A stretch of 64,000 nucleotides of DNA. Source: Cristatella mucedo (Eukaryota > Bryozoa > Phylactolaemata > Cristatellidae). The number at the start of each line of letters is the position of its first letter. The stretch's first letter is position 1. A program made the translations under genes and the position numbers. The notes beneath the pieces are model-generated. The model did not search any database. It worked only from the letters and a program-made list of their open reading frames with translations, and was not told the origin of the DNA. The stretch lies in assembly GCA_009760855.2 (NCBI GenBank), contig WPIO01000029.1:3377501-3441500 (forward strand). Direction: 5' to 3'. Below, piece by piece: positions 1-10,003 of this stretch.

Positions 1-172
1 CATGATAGCTACCTTGTACCTTCACTGCAGTGTGTACAACTTTCTCGACTCGATATGCCAGCTTGCCTAGACGTCAGGCAGCGTCAGTTCGTGCATTCTG
101 GCTGCTCGGCCGACGATTATAGGAACAGTTACCTAAAGACCACGCCCCTCGCTGTCATATTGTCACTCGTCT

Positions 173-238
173 GTAATGTCAATGTAAAGTGCCTAGATAG
201 AGATTGAGTTCTCTGATGGCACTATATCAAATGTATTA
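173..238 (+). repeat. LINE family B 3' tail fragment
   Basis: It carries the conserved tail: TGTAAAGTGCC, then AGAGATTGAGTTCTC, then GGCACTATATCAAA, ending in TTATTAT. The same tail closes the longer family B elements at 18.5, 20.8, 24.9 and 36.3 kb. No coding part is attached here. The stretch 239-473 is non-coding, with a run of C at 410-417, and shows no feature. Confidence 0.75.
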
Positions 239-473
239 TTATCTTTGCACACTCACCAGCCGGACTTGCATAGCACGAGCCCTCCCCGACCACCCGAGCA
301 GAGCGTGGGCAATCGAGCCAGAGCATTGAGCAGTAAATGCCAGGAGCATGGACATACTAAAGGTGAACCACCGGGGCCACCGTCAAGCTCTCAGGTACAT
401 TGAGCTACCCCCCCCCCTGTACGATTAGAGGCTAGTACGGCCAAGGTCGGTCGTGGTCTGGTATCCTGCTATG

Positions 474-631
474 CTGGTTTGGTCCAGCGGTTAAGGTGCT
501 CGCCCCCCCCCCGACCAAGGTCTGGCTGAGGTCGTGGGCTCGAGCACCGAGGCATATGAGAAGCGCCTGAATAGAGATTAAGTTCACTTAGGGCACTGTA
601 CAAATGAATTATATTTTATTTTATTTTTTTA
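474..631 (+). repeat. tRNA-derived SINE, family S2
   Basis: The 5' part has an A-box-like TGGTCCAGCGGTTAAGG and a B-box-like GGGCTCGAGCAC, as in RNA polymerase III tRNA promoters. The 3' part (AGCGCCTGAATAGAGATTAAG, then GGCACTGTACAAATG) resembles the LINE family B tail and ends in an ATTTT-rich tail. Other copies lie at 20523, 29190 and 45871. A C-run at 504-513 interrupts the anticodon-loop region. Confidence 0.8.
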
Positions 632-814
632 TCGTGGGCACAGCGAGTTCCCTATATGAGCAGCCTTGCTTGGGTGGGGCAGGCAAGTCAAGCAGCAACT
701 ACGGCTGCTGGGTGATCACAGAGCACGAACCGCCGGTAAGCTGAACGCAATTATAATGGCCAAAGCAAAACTGGACGTCACCGAAAAGCAGCCGATCTCG
801 GCGGCAAGTCAGAA
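632..814. other. Spacer 3' of the Ala-rich exon
   Basis: This non-coding stretch separates the SINE from the 3' end of the minus-strand exon. It is nearly identical to 29351-29533 in copy B. I see no separate gene. Plus-strand frames running from here into the minisatellite are products of its repeats. Confidence 0.5.
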
Positions 815-820
815 TTTATT
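815..820 (-). terminator. Poly(A) signal AATAAA overlapping a stop codon
   Basis: Read on the minus strand, the end of the Ala-rich frame is GAAGAATAAATT. The TAA stop at 818-816 is therefore part of a canonical AATAAA hexamer. This supports a minus-strand transcript ending shortly below position 815. The same arrangement is present in copy B near 29534. Confidence 0.55.
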
Positions 821-2048
821 CTTCGACCTGCTTCTCCGTCATGAGCCCACTAATAAAAGCCAAGCCGTGAGAGCGAGAGTGACGCCGGAGAGAAGCCTCC
901 GTGTCGAATCTAAGGAAGCAGACGCTGCAACGTCTGTCTGGATCGGCTACAGCATCAGCTGCAGCAGGAGCAATGGTGGCAGCAGGAGCAGCAGGAGTAG
1001 AATCAGCTGCAGCAGGAGGATCAGCACAAATAGCAGCATCAGGAGTAATAGCAGCATCAGGAGTAATAGCAGCATCACGAGTAATAGCAGCATCAGGAGT
1101 AATAGCAGCAGGAGTAATAGCAGCACGAGTAATAGCAGCACGAGTAATAGCAGCACGAGTAATAGCAGCAGGAGTAATAGCAGCAGGAGTAACAGCATCA
1201 GGAGTAATAGCAGCAGGAGTAATAGCAGCACGAGTAATAGCAGCAGGAGTAATAGCAGCACGAGTAATAGAAGCAGGAGTAATAGCAGCACGAGTAATAG
1301 CAGCAGGAGTAATAGCAGCACGAGTAATAGCAGCAGGAGTAATAGCAGCATCATAAATAGTAGCAGGAGTAATAGCAGCAGGAGTAATAGCAGCAGGAGT
1401 AATAGCAGCATCATAAATAGCAGCACGAGTAATAGCAGCAGGAGTAATAGCAGCACGAGTAATAGCAGCACGAGTAATAGCAGCACGAGTAATAGCAGCA
1501 TCATAAATAGTAGCAGGAGTAATAGCAGCACGAGTAATAGCAGCAGGAGTAATAGCATCAGGAGTAATAGCAGCACGAGTAATAGCAGCATCATAAATAG
1601 CAGCAGGAGCAGCAGCAGGAGCAGCAGCAACAGCATCAGCACAAGCAATAGCTGCAGCAGGGGCCATTACATCGGGTTGCTCGCCAACGCCTACCCCTCG
1701 GAGAGGTGGCACTGGTGCTGCTTCCTCACTGCTGCTGGCGAGGGCAGAGCCCGACTGAGCGGGTGTGCCGCTGTCAATGCCTGCAGCCGGAGGCAGGATG
1801 ATGCAGCCTTGGACTGAGCCGGGTAGTGGTACGAAGTACATCTGCTGATAAAGATCGTCGGAAGACAAAATAGCAGATGCTGCAACACGAACTGCAGCAG
1901 CGGCAGCAGCAGCAGCAGCAATCCTGCTGGCAGCTGACTCAGAGGCAGGAGACCCGTGTGAGACTGCCGGTATGCCGGTCCTTACAGTCAGGACGAGGGG
2001 ACATGTCTTGCCCTTGTGAAAACTGCCTCCGTTGCTTTGGGGTAAAGC
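816..2048 (-). CDS. Ala-rich exon with minisatellite-encoded repeats and a terminal C2H2 zinc finger
   Basis: This open minus-strand stretch of 410 codons plus TAA begins right after a strong 3' splice-site sequence (CTTTTCTTTAG at 2049-2059). No good ATG opens it, so I read it as a 3' exon. Order: about 25 residues without a known domain, a Ser/Ala-rich part with poly-Ala, a conserved block (SSDDLYQQMYF), a long array of five-residue repeats of the AITPA/AITRA type from the 15-bp minisatellite, and a Pro/Ala spacer. A textbook C2H2 finger (Cys-x2-Cys-x12-His-x3-His) follows at exon residues ~373-393, with a 16-residue tail. The frame is phase-compatible with the zinc-finger exon ending at 3938, which would give a protein of about 860 residues. 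A competing splice (acceptor at 1981) would leave this region as 3' UTR. Function is unknown; DNA or RNA binding is inferred from the finger. Confidence 0.5.
   Translation of the reverse strand, partial: ALPQSNGGSFHKGKTCPLVLTVRTGIPAVSHGSPASESAASRIAAAAAAAAAVRVAASAILSSDDLYQQMYFVPLPGSVQGCIILPPAAGIDSGTPAQSGSALASSSEEAAPVPPLRGVGVGEQPDVMAPAAAIACADAVAAAPAAAPAAIYDAAITRAAITPDAITPAAITRAAITPATIYDAAITRAAITRAAITRAAITPAAITRAAIYDAAITPAAITPAAITPATIYDAAITPAAITRAAITPAAITRAAITPASITRAAITPAAITRAAITPAAITPDAVTPAAITPAAITRAAITRAAITRAAITPAAITPDAAITRDAAITPDAAITPDAAICADPPAAADSTPAAPAATIAPAAADAVADPDRRCSVCFLRFDTEASLRRHSRSHGLAFISGLMTEKQVEE
1027..1612 (+). repeat. Minisatellite, 15-bp unit, inside the Ala-rich exon
   Basis: About 38 tandem units of the type AGCAGCAGGAGTAAT or AGCAGCACGAGTAAT, with occasional variant units containing ATCATAAATAGT. 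Length 15 is a multiple of three, so every frame stays open and several spurious frames appear. In copy B the same array has an 18-bp unit. Confidence 0.93.
1939..1980 (-). CDS. Small 3' exon completing the last zinc finger (alternative splice)
   Basis: On the minus strand an acceptor-like CCTCGTCCTGACTGTAAG ends at 1981. It is followed by codons for Asp-Arg-His-Thr-Gly and eight more residues, then TGA at 1941-1939. Joined in phase 0 to the exon ending at 3938 (…Lys-Leu-His-Leu), it gives His-Leu-Asp-Arg-His-Thr-Gly. That restores a perfect Cys-x2-Cys-x12-His-x3-His finger with the start of a classic TGEKP-type linker. The resulting protein would have 463 residues. Copy B lacks this segment. 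The exact fit makes the splice likely; cDNA has not been seen. Confidence 0.6.
   Translation of the reverse strand, partial: DRHTGSLTRVSCL
1981..1998 (-). other. Predicted 3' splice site (finger-completing)
   Basis: The minus-strand sequence is CCTCGTCCTGACTGTAAG followed by GACC. It has a CTGAC branch-point-like motif but a short pyrimidine tract. It is chosen because it alone restores the C2H2 pattern. Confidence 0.5.
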
Positions 2049-2062
2049 CTAAAGAAAAGACG
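2049..2062 (-). other. Predicted 3' splice site (Ala-rich isoform)
   Basis: The minus-strand sequence is CACGTCTTTTCTTTAG followed by GCTTTACC. It has a strong pyrimidine tract and lies in phase 0 with both the upstream donor and the Ala-rich frame. It is conserved in copy B at 32007-32022. Confidence 0.5.
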
Positions 2063-2749
2063 TGCACCGATAAATTCTACGACCGTGCCTGCCATAATAC
2101 TGAGCTGTCCCGACGTGACAATTAAACAAGGCCCGTAGCAAACGTAGTTTCGATGGTGGGCATGCCTGGCAGCGAGCTGCAACAAATTTCAGAAGTGAGA
2201 GCGACGAATGTAGAGGCCGGAGTGTGAGCCTAGCACTGAGTGATCGAGCATTTTATGTGGACCGCATGAAATCAGCTATGTGCCAAATATTTAAGCTGTA
2301 ACTTCCCAAGATGCTTGAATATGCAGCAGCCCGAGAAGCAGATTCTTGCCGACATTTCGTCGACAGCAAACTACTTGTCTACTCGAAATGAGCATCTCAA
2401 TCAGATGTCAGCCAAATAGCATGCAAGCTAAATATAAGATGCTCTAATGGCACATTCAAATACCGGTTTAGCACTTCAGCTTTGTTGCCTTTAGCAAGCG
2501 GAGCACCGGTGCTTAAGAATAATAATAGCCAATAGCCAGTAAGTTCTCGTGCATGCTGTGTATTTGCACACACTCAAGTCTCTGGTCTCTGGTCTCTTTC
2601 ATGTGCTCCATATCGAGACAGGTATGACCAGTGGCTGATCCTGGATTTTCATCAAGTGGCAAGACTTGCACAATTTTTAAGTAGGGACAAGAGCCGTAAA
2701 ATATTAAAAATGAGGCAAAACCCGACAAATTCTTATGTATGCAGGCTAG

Positions 2750-2815
2750 ACCAACCTCAAATCCTTTGGAGACCATGCATTTAGTTCGTATGCTCCCAAA
2801 GCCCGGAACTCTTGG
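2750..2815 (+). repeat. LINE family B coding fragment
   Basis: The sequence closely matches 35976-36040, where it encodes the family B C-terminal stretch with a GDRAFSSYAPKAW-like motif. Only ~65 bp remain. Confidence 0.6.
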
Positions 2816-3090
2816 GGGTTGCAAATGCCACCTGGCTCCGACACTAGGTGTGACTGTGTCAAAAGCGAGCAATGCTAGCAATGCGCCCTCAGTTTGTAGC
2901 AAAGAAAGCTCGGAGCAAAAATCAAAGCGTAAAATTGAAGCATCTAAACATGCTTCTTGGCACTAGGTCTTTACTGCCCAGTCGGTTAGTGCTCGCACTT
3001 CACAACTCTGGGGAGCTTGGGGTCGAGTCGTGCAGCAGCAGCAGCAGAAAATAGTGAAAGCAAAGTTTTGCGATTTCCACAGCTTCGCTT

Positions 3091-3142
3091 ATATATGGAG
3101 CGGCAGATGAGCCGTAGCGGCTTCTGCTGCCGCTCCATATAT
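3091..3142. other. Perfect inverted repeat / hairpin
   Basis: Arms ATATATGGAGCGGCAG (3091-3106) and CTGCCGCTCCATATAT (3127-3142) are perfect 16-bp complements. The 20-nt loop contains its own palindrome AGCCG-TAG-CGGCT (3110-3122). It can fold on either strand. It could be a small RNA precursor, the core of a palindromic mobile element, or a chance palindrome; I cannot tell which. Confidence 0.8.
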
Positions 3143-3931
3143 GGGCAATACACAGTATCGCCAGCAGCTGAATTGGACAGTGCGACCTGGGTCGTGAAGT
3201 GCTACTAGCTAGCGCCTTGCTTCCAAGCGAAGACCCATGGGCGAAAGTCCCAAGGTGAAAGCTGCTCTGGTCTATCGCTGCTACATAACTGAGGCAGTTG
3301 AATCAGCTGCTCTCGAACTTTCAGAGAAAGGCCAGCAGCCTGTTGTCGACGAGAGGAGTGACTAGGGAGCCTTGAGAGCTTTCTGCAATAAATAAATATC
3401 TCACACTTTAACTCTCACTCAAAATCTGATGTTGTCTGTAGGTTCAATGCAAACATCTAAATGAAAAACTATTTAACTAAAATACAATGTGTATGTGCAA
3501 CGAGACACGAGGAAACATGACTGGGAGCTTATCTGGCAAAAAGACTTAACCCAAGTACTCCACCTAGAGTGCTTGCGGCTTCCGGTGTGCAATGGAACCT
3601 AGGCTTCTGGTGAGGTAAAGGCATAGAGAAAATGTAATGCCCGAGTAGAGCAGTCGTGAAGCAATCGGCAGGAAACGGGGCGTTTGCAGCACTCACGTCC
3701 AGAAGCAAGGATCCAGAATAAAATGAAAGATGAGAGCAGCCAGACAGAGTGTGTTCGCAACAGCGACCGGGAACTCTGCTCCCCTCCCCTCCCGCCTGGT
3801 TTTTTCGGAAAAGTAAATGCATCCTCAGCTGCCGACTGCAATGCGGCTGAACCGAGGAACCTGAGTGGGCGCAATGTCGCGATGAGCCACAGCCGGCCTG
3901 GCGACGCCACGACGGAGCCTCGCGATCGGTA

Positions 3932-3943
3932 GCTCACCAGGTG
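3932..3943 (-). other. Predicted 5' splice site of the zinc-finger exon
   Basis: The minus strand reads CACCTG|GTGAGC. The exon's last base is 3938 and the cut is in phase 0. Reading through it, the finger loses its second zinc-binding histidine and the frame runs into non-homologous sequence until 3599, which argues that splicing occurs here. The same site lies at 32463/32464 in copy B. Confidence 0.65.
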
Positions 3944-5287
3944 CAATTTGAGCTGCCCCGAGGTCTGAAACTCTTTGCCGCATCGGTTGCACATGTGGTC
4001 GATGACGGCACGCCCGTGCTCCTGGCGAAGGTGCGCTGCGTAGGCGCGCCGAGAGCGGAACGTCGGCCTGAACTCGTGAGCCTTGACCGGCGGGCAGAGC
4101 AGGCACCGATACACAAGGCTCGCCTCGATCGGACGAGTCACGCACCAGTCGAGCAGCTGCCTGTGATCCTCCACGACTCTGCAGCCCTGCTGAGCCGCCG
4201 ACGTCGTCGGTAGCTCGCTCGGCGACCCGACGGCACCTTGTCCGTCACGGCGGCCGCGGCACGTGCTGCCACACATGTACACGCCGTTGGGTCTGGCCTC
4301 GGCGCACGACGACTCGTTGGCGCCCAGAGTGTGCTCTCGGAACAGCTCCTCCGAGTCAAACATCTGCTCGCACTCGGAGCAGTGCCACCAGCGGCGAGCA
4401 CATCGAGCCATCAGCCAATGCTGCGGCCTGCTCATCCAGTGCTGCTCCAGCAGCTCCACGGTGGCGAATGTGTCCGAGCAACCGCCGCACGCATGGGCCA
4501 GCTCGTGGCTGCCGTGCAGGCACCGCCAGAGGGCATGTTTGCGAAACGTGGCCAGGTCGCCAGGTATTGTAGTGCCGCACTCGGGGCAGACGAACGGCCG
4601 CGTGCCACTGTGGATGCGCAAGTGGGCGCTGAGGGCGCACTTCGTAAACAGGACGCGGCTGCAATGAGGATCCACGCAGACGTAGCGCTGCACCATCGAA
4701 GCGGCCGTCGGTGGCTCGCTGATGTGCGAGCGCAGGCTCTGCCTGTCCTTGAAGGACATTCGGCACTCTGAGCAGCTGACAAGTCTGGCTGCAGGAGAGG
4801 CTGCAGGGGAGGCTGCAGGGGAGGCTGCAGGGGAGGCTGCAGTGGAGGCTGCAGGAGAGGCTGCAGGAGAGGCTGCAGGAGAGGCTGCAGGAGAGGCTGC
4901 AGGCAGCGCAGCCAAGCCAGGCCCTGCTGCTTCAGCAGCAGCAGTGATCATGACGAGGACAGGTTTCAACATCGGCTTCTTAGCGACGGGAGGGGCAGGT
5001 GCCTTGGGCAAGATGGGCCTCAGCCGTTTTCCAGGCTGGGGTTTGGGTGCAACTGGCGGCTGGAGCGACTGGACAGGCGGTTGGCGAGTCGGAGCCTGGC
5101 ACGACGGAGAGCTTGTGTCAGTGGCAGCTGGCACACAGGCCTCAGGGGCGGCAGCGGCGCTACCTGGAACGGTGGAATGCTTGCTGCCGCCTGTCGCCCC
5201 GCCCCTCGATTTCTTTGGAGTCTTCCGGTTCTTCTTATTCGTCTGCTCAGAGCCGTTGCCCTGAGGCACATCGTCGGCAGGAGGCAT
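3938..5287 (-). CDS. Multi-C2H2 zinc-finger protein, main coding exon (copy A)
   Basis: The exon has 450 codons from ATG at 5287. A basic N-terminus (TNKKNRKTPKKSRGG, a likely nuclear localisation signal) is followed by a Pro/Ala-rich region and an AASP four-residue repeat (~residues 128-166). Zinc-finger-like units follow at about residues 170-192, 201-225, 230-256, 264-289, 299-320, 390-422 and 430-450. Several have irregular spacing between the histidines, as in divergent metazoan C2H2 proteins. The last is interrupted by the splice donor at 3938. An acceptor-like sequence lies at 5395-5416, upstream of the ATG, so a 5' UTR exon or a trans-spliced leader is possible. A nuclear nucleic-acid-binding role is inferred; no specific orthologue is recognised. 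Copy B (33243-32464) is the same exon with a 570-bp in-frame deletion. Confidence 0.75.
4788..4905 (-). repeat. Coding minisatellite, 12-bp unit
   Basis: About nine to ten tandem copies of a GAGGCTGCAGGG/A unit on the plus strand encode AASP on the minus strand. One unit carries a T variant (AAST). The tract falls in the segment deleted from copy B. Confidence 0.9.
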
Positions 5288-5394
5288 GATTTATGCCTGG
5301 CACCGAGCAGTAAGCCGGTGGCAAGGACACTGGAGTGTCAGCGTCCTCTTAGTGACTGCCTCTCAGCGAGGGCTGCTCCTTCGGTTTACTCGGC

Positions 5395-5416
5395 CTGCAA
5401 TGGCAAGAAGAAACAG
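5395..5416 (-). other. Predicted 3' splice site upstream of the zinc-finger ATG
   Basis: The minus strand reads CCTGTTTCTTCTTGCCATTGCAG|GCCGAG, a strong pyrimidine tract plus CAG. It lies ~107 nt above the ATG. It is conserved in copy B (~33355-33375). It may join a 5' UTR exon or a spliced leader. Confidence 0.5.
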
Positions 5417-5936
5417 GAGGCTCACAGTCGGGAGGAGAAGGTAGGAGGAAGGGGAGAAGGGAGAGGGGAAAAGGACGGGGATAGGGGACTGGGAGAGAGC
5501 GCTGGGAGAAGGGGAAGCCACTGCCTACCATCTCGTCCATTACCCTCTAAGACATGTTCAGCTTTGGTTGTCTGCCGGCTAGATCGACTATCTCTGCTCG
5601 TTCCTAGGTCTCTACACGAGCTGCTTAATTGACGTGACACGCTTCTTCAAGATTGTGCCTGACGAAGTTGGGAGAGCGGCATCCCTAGAGCCAGTATGCC
5701 TGCTGGATGCAGGCATTCACTGCCTGAACCTGGCACTCTCCCGTCTCTCCGCTGAGAGCTATTTCACTCGTGCTACTCGAGGCTCACTCTGCCGTGGGCA
5801 ATGCATGCACGACTTGCCTGCGCCCTAGACAGCAGAGCAAGAGCAGGTGACTTGAGATAGCCCATTCGATCTTCCTTTATATAGCACTGCCAAGCCGAAA
5901 CGAACCGAGTGCAATCGTTTAGCGCTGGCGCACCTC
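5417..5936. other. Spacer between zinc-finger exon and purine tract
   Basis: It begins purine-rich (5417-5510), then becomes mixed-composition sequence from 5541 with no match in copy B. A 64-codon plus-strand frame (5634-5828) starts with ATG but has no recognisable domain. A short palindrome GCCTGC-TGGAT-GCAGGC lies near 5698-5714. No gene is supported. Confidence 0.4.
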
Positions 5937-5966
5937 AGCTGACTGCAACCGCAACCGAACGAGAGA

Positions 5967-6003
<37 letters not shown>

Positions 6004-6008
6004 AGAGA

Positions 6009-6050
<42 letters not shown>

Positions 6051-6439
6051 ACACAGACAGAGAGCCAGACAGACGGAGTGACAGACAGAAAGAGAAACAT
6101 GAAGGCAGATAGAGGGACAGAGAGTGAGAGAGACGAGCGAGAGAGACAAAGACACAGAGATGAAGAGAGAAGAAAAGATATAGACACAGACAGAGACAGA
6201 CAGAAAAAGACAGACAGAGACAGCAAGAGGCAGAGGGGGAAAAAGACAGACAGAGACAGCAAGAGGCAGAGGGGGACAAAGGGAGCCAGAGCGAGCCAAA
6301 GAGAGACAGCGACAGAGAGAGACAGCAACAGAGGGAGACAGCAACAGAGGGAGACTGCAACAGAGGGAGACTGCAACAGAGGGAGACTGCAACAGATGGA
6401 GACTGCAACAGAGGGGGACAGAGAGACAGACAGAGAAAG

Positions 6440-7565
6440 ACGCAGGCAGCTAGAGGGAGATACAAAGACCAAGATAGCAACAGAGGGAGACAGCAACAGA
6501 AAGAGACAGCAACAAAGGGAGAGAGTGACAGGGGAAGACAGCGACAGAAAGAGACAGCGACTGAGAGGCAGCAACAGAGAGAGAAAGAGAGAGAAGATAG
6601 AGAGACAAAGACAGAGAGAGACAGACAGAGACAGCAAGAGACAACGACAGAGAGAGACAGCGACAGAGAGAGACAGCGACAGAGAGAGACAGCGACAGAG
6701 AGAGACAGCGACAGAGACAGAGACAGAGAGAGAAAAACAGAAAAACGTGGCGAGACAGAAACGCAGAACGAGAAAGAGCAAGTGACGATAGCAATAAACA
6801 GAGAGAAAGGGAGACAGAGAAACAGACAGAGACGGACAAGAAAAGACAGACGGAGAGAGACAGACAGAGACAGGGAGAGACAGAAGGAGACAGTGACAGA
6901 GGGAGACAGCGACATATGGGGACAGCGACAGAGGGTGAGAGCGACATATCGGGACAGCGACAGAGGGTGACAGCGACAGAAAGAGAACCAGGCAGCTAGA
7001 TGGAGAGACAGAGAGAGACAGGGAGAAACAGACACAGAGATGGAGACCGGGAGAGAGTGGCAGAGGGAAACAAAGAGGCTGAGAAAGATAGATAATAGAG
7101 TGAGCGACAGATACAGCGAGATAAAGATAAAAAGAAACAGAAAGATAGAAAGAGAGAGCGAGAAAGAACAAGTGGCGATAGCAAGAAAGAGAGAAAGAGA
7201 CAGACAGACACAGGGAGAGAAACAGAAAGAGAGACGGGGAGGACAGAGAGAGAGACGGACAGAAACAGTGAGAGAGAGAGAGAGCGAGAGGGAGAAAGAA
7301 AGAGAAAGAAAGACAGAGGGAGAGAGAATGAGAGAGAGGCGAGCGATAAAGTGAGAGCGAGAGAAAAGAGAGAGAAGAGAGAGACAGATAGGAAGAAGGA
7401 AGAGAGAGAGAGAGACACAAAGGCAATTGGAGACACAAGAGAGAAACAGAGATAAAGAGAGCGAGATAAAAAGGCAGAGTGAGACACAGAGAAAGAGACA
7501 GGGAAGCAATTTGAGACAGAGTGAGAGAGAGAGAGAGAAGAGAGGGGGACCGAGAGAGCAGAGGC

Positions 7566-7603
<38 letters not shown>

Positions 7604-8499
7604 AGAGAGGGGGACCGAGAGACAGGAAGAGAGAGAGAGACAGAAACAGAGAGATAGAGAGAGACATAGCGATAGAGACAGAGAGGTAGACAGACAGGAC
7701 GAGAGAGGAGAGACAGTGAGACAATGAGACAAACCAGGTGCAGGGAGATAGACAGAGACAGACTGAGAGAGACAGAGATAGAGAAAAACCGAGATATAGA
7801 GACAGAGACAGGAAGAGAGAGGGGGAGAAGAAGAGACAGGGAAAATGGAAGACACGGAGACAAAGAAACACAGACAGGGGCAAAGAGGCAACAGGTGACA
7901 GAGAAAGACAAGCAGGGAGAGAGGGAGAGAGCAGTAGAGAGAGGGAGAGAGAGAGAGAGAGAGAGAGAGGGTAGGGAGGGAGCCGGAAACAGCAGAGGCA
8001 GAGACAGAGATAGAGTGACACAGAAAAAAGACAGAAAGAACTGACACAGGAAAAACATCAGAAAGAAGCAATAGGGAGTCCGCTGAGAGATAGAGACAGA
8101 AAGAAGGGGAGAGATAGAGACAGAGACTGAAACAGAAAAATCCAGAGATAGAGAGAGAGAGAAACATTACGATAGAGACAGAGGCAGGTAGACAGACAGA
8201 ATGAGAGCGGAGAGACATTGAGATAAAAGCAGAGACAAGGAGATAGACAGAGACATAGATTGAGAGAAACAAAGATATAAAGAGAGAGAGAGAGGCAGCT
8301 AGAGGTAGACAGAGAGAGGGAGATAGCGATAGTGGGAGACATTGACAGAGGGAAACAGTGACTGGAAGAGACAGCGACTGAGAGAAGTAGTGACAGTGAG
8401 GCAGTGACAAACAGACAGAAACAGAGACAGCGGCAGTGAGTGACAGTGACAGAGGGAGACAGCGACAAAGAGACAGAGGGACAGACAGAGAGACACCGG
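6440..8499 (+). repeat. Higher-order repeat unit 1 of the purine tract
   Basis: It starts at GGCAGCTAGAGGGAGATAC and contains, in order, the ACCAAGATAGCAACAGA, GCAGCTAGATGGAGAGAC, GCGAGATAAAAAGGCAG and AGTGAGACAATGAGACAAAC landmarks. These reappear in the same order in the next unit. An internal sub-repeat of ~0.48 kb links 7725 and ~8214. Confidence 0.65.
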
Positions 8500-8642
8500 C
8501 AGCTAGAGGGAGACACAAAGACCAAGATAGCAACAGAGCGAGATAGCTACAGAAAGAGACAGCAACAAAGGAAGACAGCGACAGAGGAAGACAACGACTG
8601 AAAGAGACAGCGACTGAGAGGCAGCGACTGAGAGGCAGCCAC

Positions 8643-8708
<66 letters not shown>

Positions 8709-8717
8709 AGAGAGAGA

Positions 8718-8778
<61 letters not shown>

Positions 8779-8896
8779 CACAGACAGTGAGAGAGAAGAC
8801 ACAGACAGAGAGACACAGACAGACAGAGACAGCAAGAGACAACGACAGCAAGAGACAGCCACAGAGAGAGACAGCGACACAGAGAGAGACAGCGAC

Positions 8897-8927
<31 letters not shown>

Positions 8928-9926
8928 GACAGCGACAGAGGGAGACAGCGACAGAGGGAGACAGCGACAGAGGGAGACAGCGACAGAGGGAGACAGCGAC
9001 AGAGGGAGACAGCGACAGAGGGAGACAGCGACAGAGGGAGACAGCGACAGAGGGAGACAGCGACAGAGGGAGAAGCAGGCAGCTAGAGAGAGACACAGGG
9101 AGAGATAGGTAGATAGAGAAAGAGAGAAACAGACACAGAGCCAGAGACTGGGAGAGAGTGACAGAGAGAAACAAAGAGGCAGAGAAAGAAGTAGAAAGAG
9201 AGATAGAGCGACAGACAGAGACAAAGATAAAAAAAAACATAAAGACAGAGGGAGAGAGAGAGAGAAACAAAGAGCAAGAAAGAGCAAGTGACAATAGCAG
9301 GAAACAGAGAGCAAGAGAGACAGACACAGAGAGAAACAGATGCAGGGAGAGACGGGGAGAAAGAGAGACAGACACACTGGGAGAGAGAAAGACAGAAAGA
9401 GAGAAAGAGGGGGAGAGACAAAAAGACAGAAGAGACACTGAGGGAGAGAGCACGAGAGAGAGAGAGAGAGAGGGCGAGCGAGCAAGCGAGAGCGAGAGAG
9501 AAGGAGAATGAGAGAGCGGGAGGGAGAGAGATACAACGACAAAGAGAGAGATGCAGAGAGAGACACAAAGGCAATTGGATACACGGGAGAGAAATAGAGA
9601 GATAAAGAGAGCGAGATAAAAAGACGCAGTGAGAGATACAGTGAGGTAATTTGAGACAGCGAGAGAGAGGGAGACTGAGAGAGACAAGGGGATAGAGACC
9701 AAGTCAGAATCAGCAACAGAAAGAAACAGAGAGATAGAGAGACATAGCGATAGAGACAGAAAGGTAGACAGACAGAACGAGAGCAGAGAGGCAGTGAAAC
9801 AGTGAGACAAACCAGAGACAGGGAGATAGACAGAGACGGAGATAGACAGAGACGGAGATAGAGAAAAACCGAGATAGAGAGACAGAGATAGAAGAGAGAG
9901 AGAGAGAGAGAGAGGGAGAATGAAAG

Positions 9927-10003
<77 letters not shown>

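Larger units (their letters stand above)
2171..3632. other. Intronic segment present only in copy A
   Basis: Copy B passes directly from sequence like 2170 to sequence like 3633, so this ~1.46-kb stretch is an insertion in A or a deletion in B. It holds a LINE B fragment (~2750-2815) and a strong hairpin (3091-3142). Otherwise it is non-coding with no repeated ends that I can see. It lies within the predicted intron of the minus-strand zinc-finger gene. Confidence 0.6.

Noticed and set aside
666-1817. 383-codon plus-strand Ser/Asn-rich frame and the matching Leu-rich minus frame
   Set aside because: Both are shadows of the 15-bp minisatellite. The minus frame with a C2H2 finger, acceptor and poly(A) signal is the credible one.
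3599-3937. C-terminal extension of the zinc-finger frame to 3599
   Set aside because: It begins at a strong splice donor inside an incomplete finger and has no domain; read-through into intron is the simpler reading.
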